DNA of 7,871 bases from Thermoanaerobaculaceae bacterium (GCA_022865555.1 JALHTD010000407.1:1-7871); one strand, 5' to 3'; shown: positions 1-7,201, numbered from the stretch's first letter. Notes: generated by a model from the letters alone, not told the origin. Numbers and translations: made by a program.

Positions 1-2
1 CG

Positions 3-203
3 CTCTCGCACGGGCCGGAGCGCGTGCGTTTTCGACCGGGGTGGGCTGCCGCGGCGATGGCGTTCACGGCGCTGGTGGCGGTCGGCTGGATCCTCGCCCG
101 CTCCGGCGGCCGCTACCCGCTGGGCCTGGAGCCGATCTTCCCCGCCCTTGCGGTCTCGGCCCTGCTCTGGCTCGTGGGCCGGCGCGGCCGGCGTCGGGCG
201 TGA
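3..203 (+). CDS. C-terminal fragment of a membrane transporter, probably sodium:solute symporter family
   Basis: An open frame enters from the left edge and stops at TGA 201-203, giving 66 visible residues. It contains two hydrophobic stretches (AFTALVAVGWILA, then IFPALAVSALLWLVG) separated by a short polar loop with YPLGLEP, and it ends in a very basic tail (GRRGRRRRA-like) expected on the cytoplasmic side. A final helix with a 'PIFPALAVSALLWLVG' pattern followed by a short basic tail resembles the C-terminus of SSS/PutP-type sodium:solute symporters. That is pattern recognition on a short piece, so any polytopic membrane protein remains possible. An internal ATG at 57 exists, but the frame stays open upstream, so a 5'-truncated gene is more likely than a 48-residue protein. 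It is convergent with the peroxidase gene, with the 271-391 repeat element between them. Confidence 0.55.
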   Translation, partial: LSHGPERVRFRPGWAAAAMAFTALVAVGWILARSGGRYPLGLEPIFPALAVSALLWLVGRRGRRRA

Positions 204-270
204 TCGACACGGCCGCCGGCGGCCGGACGGTGGCCTCAGCCCAATTCACCGTCCGTCGTGGAGGAATGGC

Positions 271-391
271 TGTCACTGCGAGGCCCCGAAGGGGCCGAAG
301 CAGTCCCGTTGGTTTCGGCGAGATCCCGCCACGCGGCCTTGCCAGGCCGCTCGCGGCTTCGGCGTCGGCGCTCGGGGGCCTCGCGATGACA
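271..391. repeat. 121-bp palindromic repeat element (REP/MITE-like) between convergent genes
   Basis: The element is bounded by terminal inverted repeats. The left end TGTCACTGCGAGGCCCC (271-287) matches the reverse complement of the right end (375-391) at 15 of 17 positions, with the two mismatches adjacent. Inside are a stem GGCCCC/GGGGCC with a GAA loop (282-296) and a second stem GCGGCC/GGCCGC with a six-base loop (333-350). It encodes no credible protein. The edges beginning TGTCA-TGCGAG resemble intergenic palindromic repeats seen in many copies in several bacterial phyla, which is recognition from memory. It lies in a convergent gap, the usual location for such elements, where it could also act as a bidirectional transcription stop. 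No clear target-site duplication flanks it. Confidence 0.65.
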
Positions 392-423
392 ACGAAAACG
401 CTACGTTTGAACGAAAAGCGGTA

Positions 424-906
424 TCAGGCCCTTCGCAGCTCGGCGAGCGTCTCGCGAACCTTCTCGGCGTGCCCGGCCGCCTTCACGTTCGGCCAGTGGA
501 ACGCCACCTTCCCCTGGGGGTCGATGAGCACCGTGGAGCGGATCACGCCCATCGTGGTTCGGCCGTACATGCTCTTCTCACCCCAGGCGCCGTACGTCTT
601 CATCACGGCGCGGTCGGGGTCGGACAGGAGCGTGATCTTGAGATCGTGCCTGGCGATGAACTTTCGGTGGCTCTCGGGGGAGTCGGCGCTGCAGCCGAGG
701 ACCACCGCGTCCAGCTTCTCGAACTCCTTGATGCCGTCGGTGAACTCGCACGCCTCGGTCGTGCAGCCGGGTGTGTCGTCCTTGGGGTAGAAGTAGAGCA
801 CGACCCACGTGCCCGCGAAATCACCGAGCTTGACCTGCGCGCCGTCCTGGTCCGGCAGGGCGAACGCCGGGGCCTTGCTGCCCACCTTGACCGCAGAACC
901 AGCCAT
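424..906 (-). CDS. bcp: Thiol peroxidase of the Bcp/PrxQ peroxiredoxin family
   Basis: This 160-residue cytoplasmic peroxiredoxin reduces hydrogen peroxide and organic hydroperoxides using thioredoxin-type reductants. The thioredoxin-like fold is recognisable from GSKAPAFALPDQDG near the start, WVVLYFYPKDDTPGCTTEAC at 34-53, and the later STVLIDPQGKVAFHW strand pair. The peroxidatic Cys is C48 in the TPGC motif and the resolving Cys is C53, the C-X4-C spacing of the Bcp subgroup. R123 fits the conserved active-site Arg. An extra Cys, C72, sits in the GCSADS segment. The length is typical of the family. The frame is open far upstream, but the start at 904-906 is chosen because homology begins there and GGGAGGG (916-910) lies 3-4 bases before it. 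The gene is divergent from the TauE/SafE gene across 183 bp; no convincing promoter was found for it. Confidence 0.95.
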   Translation of the reverse strand: MAGSAVKVGSKAPAFALPDQDGAQVKLGDFAGTWVVLYFYPKDDTPGCTTEACEFTDGIKEFEKLDAVVLGCSADSPESHRKFIARHDLKITLLSDPDRAVMKTYGAWGEKSMYGRTTMGVIRSTVLIDPQGKVAFHWPNVKAAGHAEKVRETLAELRRA

Positions 907-1089
907 GGTCCCTCCCTCTATTTCCGCTTCTCCCGCCGGAACGCGCCGAGCGCCCCGGGGCTTCCCGCCCCCGACGGGACACTGCCCCGCCATGGTAACG
1001 TCCGCCCGATGCGACCGGCGTGTCAACCTCTCCGACCCGTGCCGTCTCGAGACCGTGACCGCCGGCGGCGACCCCGCTGAGGAGCGGCC

Positions 1090-1860
1090 GTGGAGAGCGT
1101 GCTCGGCCTCGCTGGTCTGTTCGTGGCAGCCGTTGTGGCGGGGGCCATCAACTCGGTGGCGGGAGGCGGCAGCCTGATCTCCTTCCCTTCCCTGGTCGCT
1201 TTCGGTCAGCCCGCCATCCTGGCCAACGCCACCAACACCGCTGCGCTCTGGCCCGGGACGCTTTCGAGCGCGGTCGCGTACCGCCGCGACACCCTTTTTC
1301 ACAGAGACCTCCTGCTGACGCTCCTCGTGCCCAGCATGGTCGGGGGCCTGCTGGGCGCGGTCGTGCTGGTGATCACGCCCCCGGAGCTCTTCGACCATGT
1401 GGTCCCCTTCCTGGTGCTGTTCGCCACGCTGCTCTTCGCCATGCGCGACGTGATCGCACGCTGGACCAACGCCGCCGCGGGCGGCGAGGAGCACGTCACC
1501 CCTGCGGGGCGGGCCTGGGGCTTTCTCTTCCAGTTCCTCGTCGCGACCTACGGCGGGTACTTCGGGGCCGGGATCGGCATCCTGATGCTCGGCTCGCTGT
1601 CAGTGATGGGGCTGCGGGACATCCACCGCATGAACGGCCTCAAGACCGTCCTCGGCACCCTCATCAACGTGATCGCCTTCGTCTTCTTCGCGCTCAAGGG
1701 CCTGGTGGTATGGAATCTCGCCCTGCTGATGGCGGTGGGAGCCGTCGCCGGCGGCTGGATCGGCGCCCGCACCGCCCGTTGCATCGACCAGCGCTGGCTG
1801 CGCGCATTCATCATCGCGGTCGGCGTCGTGGTCTCCGTGTGGCTGTTCGTCCGACGGTAG
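1090..1860 (+). CDS. TauE/SafE-family (DUF81) membrane transporter
   Basis: This 256-residue integral inner-membrane protein has about eight hydrophobic segments (roughly residues 4-24, 27-40, 75-97, 100-119, 143-170, 188-205, 207-227 and 236-254). The family's inverted-duplicated halves are visible as AGAINSVAGGGSLISFP (17-33), continued by NATNTAALWPG, and as YGGYFGAGIGILML (154-167). TauE/SafE proteins are proposed exporters of sulfite, sulfoacetate or related organosulfur anions, but most members have no assigned substrate. A hydrophilic loop around 124-141 separates the halves. The start is GTG at 1090, supported by GAGGAG at 1079-1084 with a five-base spacer; M1-E2-S3 leads directly into the first helix. 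A hairpin begins at the stop codon. The nearby sulfatase-like gene might suggest a sulfur link, but that enzyme lacks the sulfatase Cys, so I do not infer one. Confidence 0.93.
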   Translation: MESVLGLAGLFVAAVVAGAINSVAGGGSLISFPSLVAFGQPAILANATNTAALWPGTLSSAVAYRRDTLFHRDLLLTLLVPSMVGGLLGAVVLVITPPELFDHVVPFLVLFATLLFAMRDVIARWTNAAAGGEEHVTPAGRAWGFLFQFLVATYGGYFGAGIGILMLGSLSVMGLRDIHRMNGLKTVLGTLINVIAFVFFALKGLVVWNLALLMAVGAVAGGWIGARTARCIDQRWLRAFIIAVGVVVSVWLFVRR

Positions 1861-1887
1861 TCGCAACCGGCTGGAAAACGTTGCGAC
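1860..1887 (+). other. Hairpin at the end of the TauE/SafE gene (possible weak terminator)
   Basis: GTCGCAAC (1860-1867) and GTTGCGAC (1880-1887) form a perfect 8-bp inverted repeat with a 12-base loop. It starts on the last base of the TauE/SafE stop codon. No T-tract follows, so it is not a standard intrinsic terminator. It may stabilise the 3' end of the mRNA or pause polymerase. The rest of the gap to the next gene holds only the dyad and promoter listed below. Confidence 0.35.
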
Positions 1888-1967
1888 CGATCCCATTGAA
1901 CGAGCGAAGATCCTTTCCGTTGCTGCCCCGGAGCGAATCGGCCGGTTGTCTTTACTCGTCCGGGCGC

Positions 1968-1979
1968 ATGTAAGTACAT
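1968..1979. promoter_or_regulatory. Candidate operator: AT-rich dyad abutting the -35 box
   Basis: ATGTA-AG-TACAT is a 5+5 bp inverted repeat with a two-base spacer, ending one base before the TTGACA hexamer at 1981. It is noticeably AT-rich against GC-rich surroundings. Its position just upstream of -35 would suit an activator or a polymerase-contacting regulator. The regulator is unknown, and a dyad this short can occur by chance. Confidence 0.3.
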
Positions 1980-1980
1980 C

Positions 1981-2008
1981 TTGACACCGTCTCTCGCGGT
2001 GGTACGCT
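1981..2008 (+). promoter_or_regulatory. Sigma70-type promoter for the sulfatase-like/TPR gene
   Basis: A perfect -35 TTGACA (1981-1986) is followed after 16 bases by TACGCT (2003-2008), which keeps the first two and last bases of the -10 consensus. A transcript would begin near 2015 and give a leader of about 18 bases before the ATG at 2033. It is the best sigma70-like match in the window and lies exactly where the 2033 gene needs it. It probably also drives the downstream TonB receptor gene. Confidence 0.6.
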
Positions 2009-2032
2009 CGCGCCGGGGTCTACTCGAAAGCG

Positions 2033-4189
2033 ATGGCGATGTCACGGGGGTCGGCTTTCCTGAGGGTTTTCGGCTCGGCGCTGGGCGCCGTGACTCTCAT
2101 CGCGTCCGGTTGCGCCCGGCCCCGGCCCGCCGCCTCGGGCGCCGGATGCAACGTGCTGCTGATCACCCTCGACACGGTGCGAGCGGACCACATCGGCGCC
2201 TACGGTTACCGCGGGATCGAGACCCCGAATCTGAACCGTCTCGCCTCGGAGGGCGTGCGGTTCGCGGATGCCGGCTCCCCCGTGCCGCTCACGCTGCCCT
2301 CCCATGCGACGATCCTCTCTGGCCTGCTCCCGCCCCACCACGGCGTCCGCAACAACGGCGCCGAGCGCTTCCCTGAGGACCCCGCGACGCTCGCAACGCA
2401 GCTCGGCGCGGCGGGGTACCGCACGGGAGCCTTCATCGGGGCGTTCGTGCTGGACCGTCGGTTTGGGCTCGTGCGAGGCTTCGACCGGTACGACGACGAC
2501 ATCCCCCGCGAGCGCGTGGCCGACCTGGATGCGGAGCGACCGGGCCGGGTGGTGACCGACCGCGCGGTCGCCTGGCTCTCCGAGAAGAGCGAAAAGCCTT
2601 TCTTCGCCTGGGTGCACCTCTACGACGCGCACGCGCCGTACACCCCCCCGGAACCGTTCCGCGCCCTCTACGCGGACCGGCCGTACGACGGCGAGATCGC
2701 CGAGGTGGATGCCCAGGTGGGCCGCCTGCTTACAGAGCTGGACCGCCAGGGGCTCGCCGGCAGGACAATCGTGGCGGTGGTGGGGGACCACGGCGAGGAG
2801 CTCGGCGAGCACGGTGAGCTGACCCACGGCCTGCTGGTCTACGAACCCAGCCTGCACGTGCCGCTGCTGCTGCGCGCCCCGGGGATCCTGCCGCCGGGCT
2901 GGGTCGTCGAGACGCCGGTGAGCCTGGTGGACCTCGCGCCCACGCTCGCCGGCCTGGTGGAGCGACCGTTCACCGCGACGGCCGCCTCCCCCCTGGACGG
3001 CCGCGACCTCTCGAAGCGCCTAAGGGAGCGCCGGGAACCGGGCGCCCAGGACCTCTACGCCGAATCGCTCTACGGCACCAGCTTCGGCTGGAGCCCTGTG
3101 TTCGCCCTGCGCCAGGGCGAGATCAAGTACATTTCCGCGCCGAGGCCCGAGCTGTACGACCTCCGGCACGACCCGGGCGAGAGCCGGAACCTCGAGGCGC
3201 AGCGCCAGGGCGAGGGCAAGGAGCTGGCGACCCGCCTCGCGGCGCTCGCCGAATCCGGCGGGCGGACCGCCGTTCCGGCCGCCCTGGACGCCGAAGCGCG
3301 TGCCCGGCTGCTCTCGCTCGGTTATCTCGCGGGCGCGAACCTGGGGGGCGCTAAGAGCGTGCAGGGCAAGGACCCCAAGGACGCGGTCGTGCTGTTTCGC
3401 GGCTTCGAGGAGGCGCACGGGGCGCTCGTGGCCGGGCGATTTGCGGACGCGCGCAGCCAGTACGAGCGTTTGGTGGCGGCGGACCCGTCGAACCCCGTCT
3501 TCGTCGGTCAGCTCGCCGAGACGTGCCGCCGGGCGGGGGACTTCGAGCGGGCCGTCGCGCTCTACCGGCAGTCCGTGGCCATCGCCCCCGAGGACCGCGA
3601 CGCCCGCTACAACCTGGCGGTCACCCTGCAGGAGGCGGGCCGTGACGAGGAGGGCATGGAGGCCCTCACCGCGGCGATCCGGCTCGACCCGGGGAGGCCC
3701 GAGGCCCACAACGCGCTCGGGATCGCCCTGGCGCTCCGCGGCGACCTGGAGGGTGCCCGTGAGCAGCTCGCCCAGGTCGTCGAGCTCGATCCGCACAACT
3801 CTCGTGCTTTCAACAATCTGGGAAACGTCCTGCGCGACCTGAAGCGGCCGGAAGAGGCCGAGCGCGCGTACCGGCGCGCCGTGGAGCTTGCGCCCGATTA
3901 TGCGGACCCGCTCAACGGGCTCGGAACCCTCGAGGTGCAGCGGGACAACCCGCCCGCCGCGATTCCGTATTTCGACCGTGCGCTCTCGATCGCCCCGGGG
4001 CTCCACGAGGCGAGGCTCAACCGGGCCATCGCCGAGGAGCTCGCGGGCAACCGGGGGGCGGCGATCGCGGCGTACAGGGACTTCCTCGCGCGGACCGCGG
4101 GCGACCGGCAACTGGTCGAGCAGCGGCGGGTCGCTCAGCAGCTTCTCGCGCGGCTGGAGAGGAGTGGTTCAGACCGTGATGTCTCTTGA
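2033..4189 (+). CDS. Sulfatase-like (alkaline phosphatase superfamily) hydrolase/transferase fused to seven TPR repeats, probable lipoprotein
   Basis: This protein has 718 residues. Residues 1-27 form a signal sequence ending in ASGC, a plausible lipobox with C27 as the lipidated Cys. Residues ~39-385 are a sulfatase-like domain: LLITLDTVRADHIGAYGY (D47, D52), PLTLPSHATILSG (81-96 region), HLYDAHAPY (H195, D198, H200), GDHGEELGEH (D252, H253) and H265 in LTHG. By family analogy D47, T87, D252 and H253 form one metal site, and D198, H200 and H265 are candidates for the second. T87 stands where sulfatases have the formylglycine-forming Cys, and H91 where they have Arg, so sulfate hydrolysis is doubtful. 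The T-x-P-x-H order resembles nucleotide pyrophosphatase/phosphodiesterases. Residues ~454-691 hold seven 34-residue TPR units, suggesting protein-protein interaction. The substrate is unknown. The ATG at 2033 has only a weak ribosome binding site; the ATG at 2039 is an alternative start. Confidence 0.93.
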   Translation: MAMSRGSAFLRVFGSALGAVTLIASGCARPRPAASGAGCNVLLITLDTVRADHIGAYGYRGIETPNLNRLASEGVRFADAGSPVPLTLPSHATILSGLLPPHHGVRNNGAERFPEDPATLATQLGAAGYRTGAFIGAFVLDRRFGLVRGFDRYDDDIPRERVADLDAERPGRVVTDRAVAWLSEKSEKPFFAWVHLYDAHAPYTPPEPFRALYADRPYDGEIAEVDAQVGRLLTELDRQGLAGRTIVAVVGDHGEELGEHGELTHGLLVYEPSLHVPLLLRAPGILPPGWVVETPVSLVDLAPTLAGLVERPFTATAASPLDGRDLSKRLRERREPGAQDLYAESLYGTSFGWSPVFALRQGEIKYISAPRPELYDLRHDPGESRNLEAQRQGEGKELATRLAALAESGGRTAVPAALDAEARARLLSLGYLAGANLGGAKSVQGKDPKDAVVLFRGFEEAHGALVAGRFADARSQYERLVAADPSNPVFVGQLAETCRRAGDFERAVALYRQSVAIAPEDRDARYNLAVTLQEAGRDEEGMEALTAAIRLDPGRPEAHNALGIALALRGDLEGAREQLAQVVELDPHNSRAFNNLGNVLRDLKRPEEAERAYRRAVELAPDYADPLNGLGTLEVQRDNPPAAIPYFDRALSIAPGLHEARLNRAIAEELAGNRGAAIAAYRDFLARTAGDRQLVEQRRVAQQLLARLERSGSDRDVS

Positions 4190-4276
4190 ACCGAAAGGAG
4201 GGGATGCAGAGGCACGATGCAATCACGTTTTCTCGACGACTCTTGAGCTTTGGTTGAGATGAACAATCGAAAGAAA

Positions 4277-4283
4277 AAGGAGG
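4277..4283 (+). promoter_or_regulatory. Strong ribosome binding site fixing the TonB receptor start
   Basis: AAGGAGG lies five bases before the ATG at 4289. This favours that start over the in-frame TTG at 4250 and ATG at 4259, which would put a lysine-rich stretch ahead of an otherwise normal signal peptide and would translate through this site. Confidence 0.85.
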
Positions 4284-4288
4284 GTTCG

Positions 4289-7177
4289 ATGAGAAAGACG
4301 CTTCTTCGCAGTCCGGTGCTCCTGGGCCTGCTGGCGCTAGCGGCCTGCATGCTTCTGCCGGCGCCGCTGCAGGCCCAGACAGCCACCGGAGGCCTGGCGG
4401 GTACCGTCACGGAGGGCACCGCACCGCTGCCAGGGGTGACGGTGACCGCCACCAACGTCGATACCGGGTTCACGCGCAGCGCCGTCACGGCTGCGGACGG
4501 ACTGTTCCGCCTGAGCGCGCTGCAGGTCGGCAACTACGCCGTGAAGGCCGAGCTGGCGGGGTTCGCTACCGTGACCGTCGAAAAGGTCGAGGTGCGTGTC
4601 GCCACGAGCAGGACCCTCGACATCGCGATGCAGCAAGCCAAGGTGGCCGAGTCCGTGACCGTCACCGCCGAGGTCCCACTGGTCGAGACCACCCCATCGA
4701 TCGGCACCGTGGTCAGCCAGCAGGAGCTGCAGAGCCTGCCGCTCAACGGCCGTCAGTTCGCGAATCTGGGCGTGCTGGCACCGGGGACCACGCTCGACTA
4801 CAACACCGACCCGACCAAGCCGGGGCAGCTCGTCATCGCGATGAACGGCGGCAGCGGCCGTAACGTGAACTACCTCGTCGACGGTGGCGACAACATGGAT
4901 GACACCATCGGCGGCGCGCTGCAGAACTACAACCTTGAGGCGGTGCAGGAGTTCAAGATCCAGACGATGCAGTACAAGGCGGAGTACGGGCGCTCCTCGG
5001 GTGGCATTCTGACGGTCGTGACCAAGACCGGGAGCAACGACCTCCACGGGAGCGCCTACGGGTTCTTCCGGAAGGACGCCTGGAACTCCCAGACCGAGTC
5101 CGAGAAGATCGCGGGCGCCGACAAGCAGGCCTACGACCGCAAGCAGTACGGCGCATCGATCGGCGGGCCGATCGTCAAGGACAAGGTTCACTTTTTCGGG
5201 ACGTACGAGCAGACCAAGCGCGACACCAACTACATCGTAGACTCGGGGGGGATCTACCCCGAGCTCGACGGGCAGGTCACGCCGCTCCCATTCCAGGACG
5301 AGCTCATCACCGCCAAGGTGACCTACGACATCAACGCCAAGCAGTACTTGCAGGTGCGCTACGGCTACCAGAAAAACACCGACAAGTACGGTGCTTCCTC
5401 GCTCAGCGCACCCAGCAACCTGGGCACTCTGACCAACAAGTACGATTCGATCCTCGCTGGGTACACCGCGAGCATCAGCGGCGACATGCTCAACGAGTTC
5501 ATTTTCCAGTACTCCACGTTCGACAACATCATCGCCGCCGACTCCGCGGATCCCCTGCTTCTCTACCCGTCCGGGTTCGCGATCGGCCGCAATGTCAACA
5601 CGCCGCAGAGCACCCAGCAGGTGAAGTACCAGTACCGCGACGACTTCACATTCTCAAGCACGCTCGGCGGGAAGACCCACGACTTCAAGGCCGGTATCAT
5701 GTTCATCAACGAGCCGTCGCTGGGCGGCGACTTCTCCTCGGGGCTCGCCGGGCAGTACACCATGCTGGCGGGTCCGGCCGGCGGTCCCGAGTGGGTGGTC
5801 AGCGAGATCACGAAGTTCGGCGGGTTCTCCGGCGACCAGACACCATCCAAGCAGTACAGCGCCTACTTCCAAGACGACTGGAGGGTGAGCCCGAACTTCA
5901 CGCTCAACATCGGCCTCCGGTACGACTACTACGACGCCCTGTACCTCGACCAGGGCACCAACCCGATCTACCAGGTGCTCTCCACGCAGACCACGTACAA
6001 CGAGTCGTACCTGAAGGATTTTCAGGGCTGGGATGGCATCACCCGCAACGACAAGAACGGGTGGGCCCCGCGCGTCGGGTTCTCTTGGGACATCAAGAAC
6101 GACGGCAAGCACATCCTCCGCGGCGGCCTGGGACGTTTCTACGACTTCCCCTACAGCAACGCCACGGTGCTTTTCCCGGCAATGGCGGTGCAGTCGGACT
6201 ACGGCGTTGTCTACAGCTACCTCGACCCGAACGGGATCAAGAACAGCAACGGGACGTACTTTCAGCCCGGCCAGCCGCTTCCTCCCAACCAGCTGCCGGG
6301 TGCCGACATCCCACCCCCCAACGAGGTCGCCTCGCCCACGCTCAAGCCCCCGTACTCCGACCAGATCTCGCTCGGCTACTCGTGGCAGGCCACCAACTGG
6401 CTCGGCTTCAACCTCGAGGCGGTGAAGGCTAGCTACCGCCACCTCCCGTTCCGCTTCCGCGCCAACCCGATCGATCCCACGACAGGCGTGCGGCGGTTCC
6501 CGGACTTCGGCAGCTTCCGGGTCTGGTACGGCAAGGGTGAGGCGGACTACCAGGGGGTCAACCTCGGCGTGCGCCTCCGCGGCGAGAAGTTCGAGATGCA
6601 GGGGTTCTACACGTATTCCAAGACTGACGGCAACATCCTTGGCGGCGCGGATGAGTTTCGCATCACCAGGGCTGAGTACCAGCCCGACCTCCGCTCCGTC
6701 CGCGACCAGACCGTCAACCCCTACGACCCGCTGTGCAGCGAGTGCTTCGGGTTGCTCGACACCGATGCCACTCACCGCGTGACCTTTGGGGGGACGTACC
6801 GTTTCCCGTACGGGTTTGCGGTCTCGGGGATGCTTCGCTACCGCTCCGCGACGCCGTACACCGTGTGGGCCGGCGCGGACGTCAAATACAACGACGGTTA
6901 CGCGTTCGACCTCCCGCCCGATGTGAGCGAGGTGAACAGCGGGCGTGGGCACAGCTTCTCCCAGTTCGACCTGCGAGTCTCCAAGGAGTTCAGTTTCGGC
7001 GGGGACCTCGGCATCGAGCTGATCGCCGAGATGTTCAACGTCTTAAACTCGAAGAACCCTGCCGGATACATCGGCAACATCCGGGCCTCAAACTACGGCG
7101 AGCCAACCACCTACGCCGGTGATCCGGCCCAGGGCGAGCAACGCCTGATGCAGCTCGGCCTGAGGGTGCACTTCTAG
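4289..7177 (+). CDS. Oar-like TonB-dependent outer-membrane receptor with carboxypeptidase-regulatory-like domain
   Basis: This is a 962-residue outer-membrane transporter. Residues 1-29 are a signal peptide (basic MRK, a long hydrophobic core, cleavage probably after LQA). An LAAC lipobox-like tetrapeptide (17-20) lies inside the core, but hydrophobicity continues past it, so signal peptidase I cleavage is preferred. Residues ~33-115 are a carboxypeptidase-regulatory-like beta-sandwich (GTVTEG, PLPGVTVTATN, GLFRLSALQVGNYAVKAELAGF). The plug follows at ~125-250 with ESVTVTAEVPLVETT, SLPLNGRQFANL, VNYLVDGGDNMD and YGRSSGGILTVVTKTGSN. The rest is a beta-barrel with alternating aromatic strands, ending QLGLRVHF; the terminal Phe is the usual BAM-recognised end. 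In the family, substrates are taken up with energy from TonB-ExbBD; the ligand here cannot be told. It follows the sulfatase-like/TPR gene by 99 bp in the same direction and ends at a strong terminator. Length and domain order are normal for Oar-like receptors. Confidence 0.95.
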   Translation: MRKTLLRSPVLLGLLALAACMLLPAPLQAQTATGGLAGTVTEGTAPLPGVTVTATNVDTGFTRSAVTAADGLFRLSALQVGNYAVKAELAGFATVTVEKVEVRVATSRTLDIAMQQAKVAESVTVTAEVPLVETTPSIGTVVSQQELQSLPLNGRQFANLGVLAPGTTLDYNTDPTKPGQLVIAMNGGSGRNVNYLVDGGDNMDDTIGGALQNYNLEAVQEFKIQTMQYKAEYGRSSGGILTVVTKTGSNDLHGSAYGFFRKDAWNSQTESEKIAGADKQAYDRKQYGASIGGPIVKDKVHFFGTYEQTKRDTNYIVDSGGIYPELDGQVTPLPFQDELITAKVTYDINAKQYLQVRYGYQKNTDKYGASSLSAPSNLGTLTNKYDSILAGYTASISGDMLNEFIFQYSTFDNIIAADSADPLLLYPSGFAIGRNVNTPQSTQQVKYQYRDDFTFSSTLGGKTHDFKAGIMFINEPSLGGDFSSGLAGQYTMLAGPAGGPEWVVSEITKFGGFSGDQTPSKQYSAYFQDDWRVSPNFTLNIGLRYDYYDALYLDQGTNPIYQVLSTQTTYNESYLKDFQGWDGITRNDKNGWAPRVGFSWDIKNDGKHILRGGLGRFYDFPYSNATVLFPAMAVQSDYGVVYSYLDPNGIKNSNGTYFQPGQPLPPNQLPGADIPPPNEVASPTLKPPYSDQISLGYSWQATNWLGFNLEAVKASYRHLPFRFRANPIDPTTGVRRFPDFGSFRVWYGKGEADYQGVNLGVRLRGEKFEMQGFYTYSKTDGNILGGADEFRITRAEYQPDLRSVRDQTVNPYDPLCSECFGLLDTDATHRVTFGGTYRFPYGFAVSGMLRYRSATPYTVWAGADVKYNDGYAFDLPPDVSEVNSGRGHSFSQFDLRVSKEFSFGGDLGIELIAEMFNVLNSKNPAGYIGNIRASNYGEPTTYAGDPAQGEQRLMQLGLRVHF

Positions 7178-7201
7178 AGAGTTCTTCTCTGTGGTTTTCT
7201 C

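Noticed and set aside
391..420. Minus-strand terminator for the peroxidase gene (CGCT/AGCG hairpin followed by TTTTCGTT)
   Set aside because: The stem is only four pairs plus a three-pair inner helix and is too weak to call; the 271-391 element is a better candidate barrier.
992..1026. Minus-strand TTGACA (1026-1021) with a TACCAT (997-992) as a peroxidase promoter
   Set aside because: The spacer is 23 bases, too long for a sigma70 promoter, and no other -10 lies at the right distance.
907..1494. Long upstream extension of the peroxidase frame on the minus strand (frame open to 1494)
   Set aside because: The extension is rich in His, Gln, Glu, Gly and Arg with no fold, and it lies antisense to the TauE/SafE gene. 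Peroxiredoxin homology and the ribosome binding site both start at 906.
1090..2030. Sulfur-metabolism locus formed by the TauE/SafE gene and the sulfatase-like gene
   Set aside because: The sulfatase-like enzyme lacks the formylglycine Cys and has its own promoter after a 172-bp gap, so the link rests on family names only.
4211..4221. Sigma54-like GG...GC promoter ahead of the receptor gene
   Set aside because: The spacing between the GG and GC dinucleotides is too short for a -24/-12 promoter.
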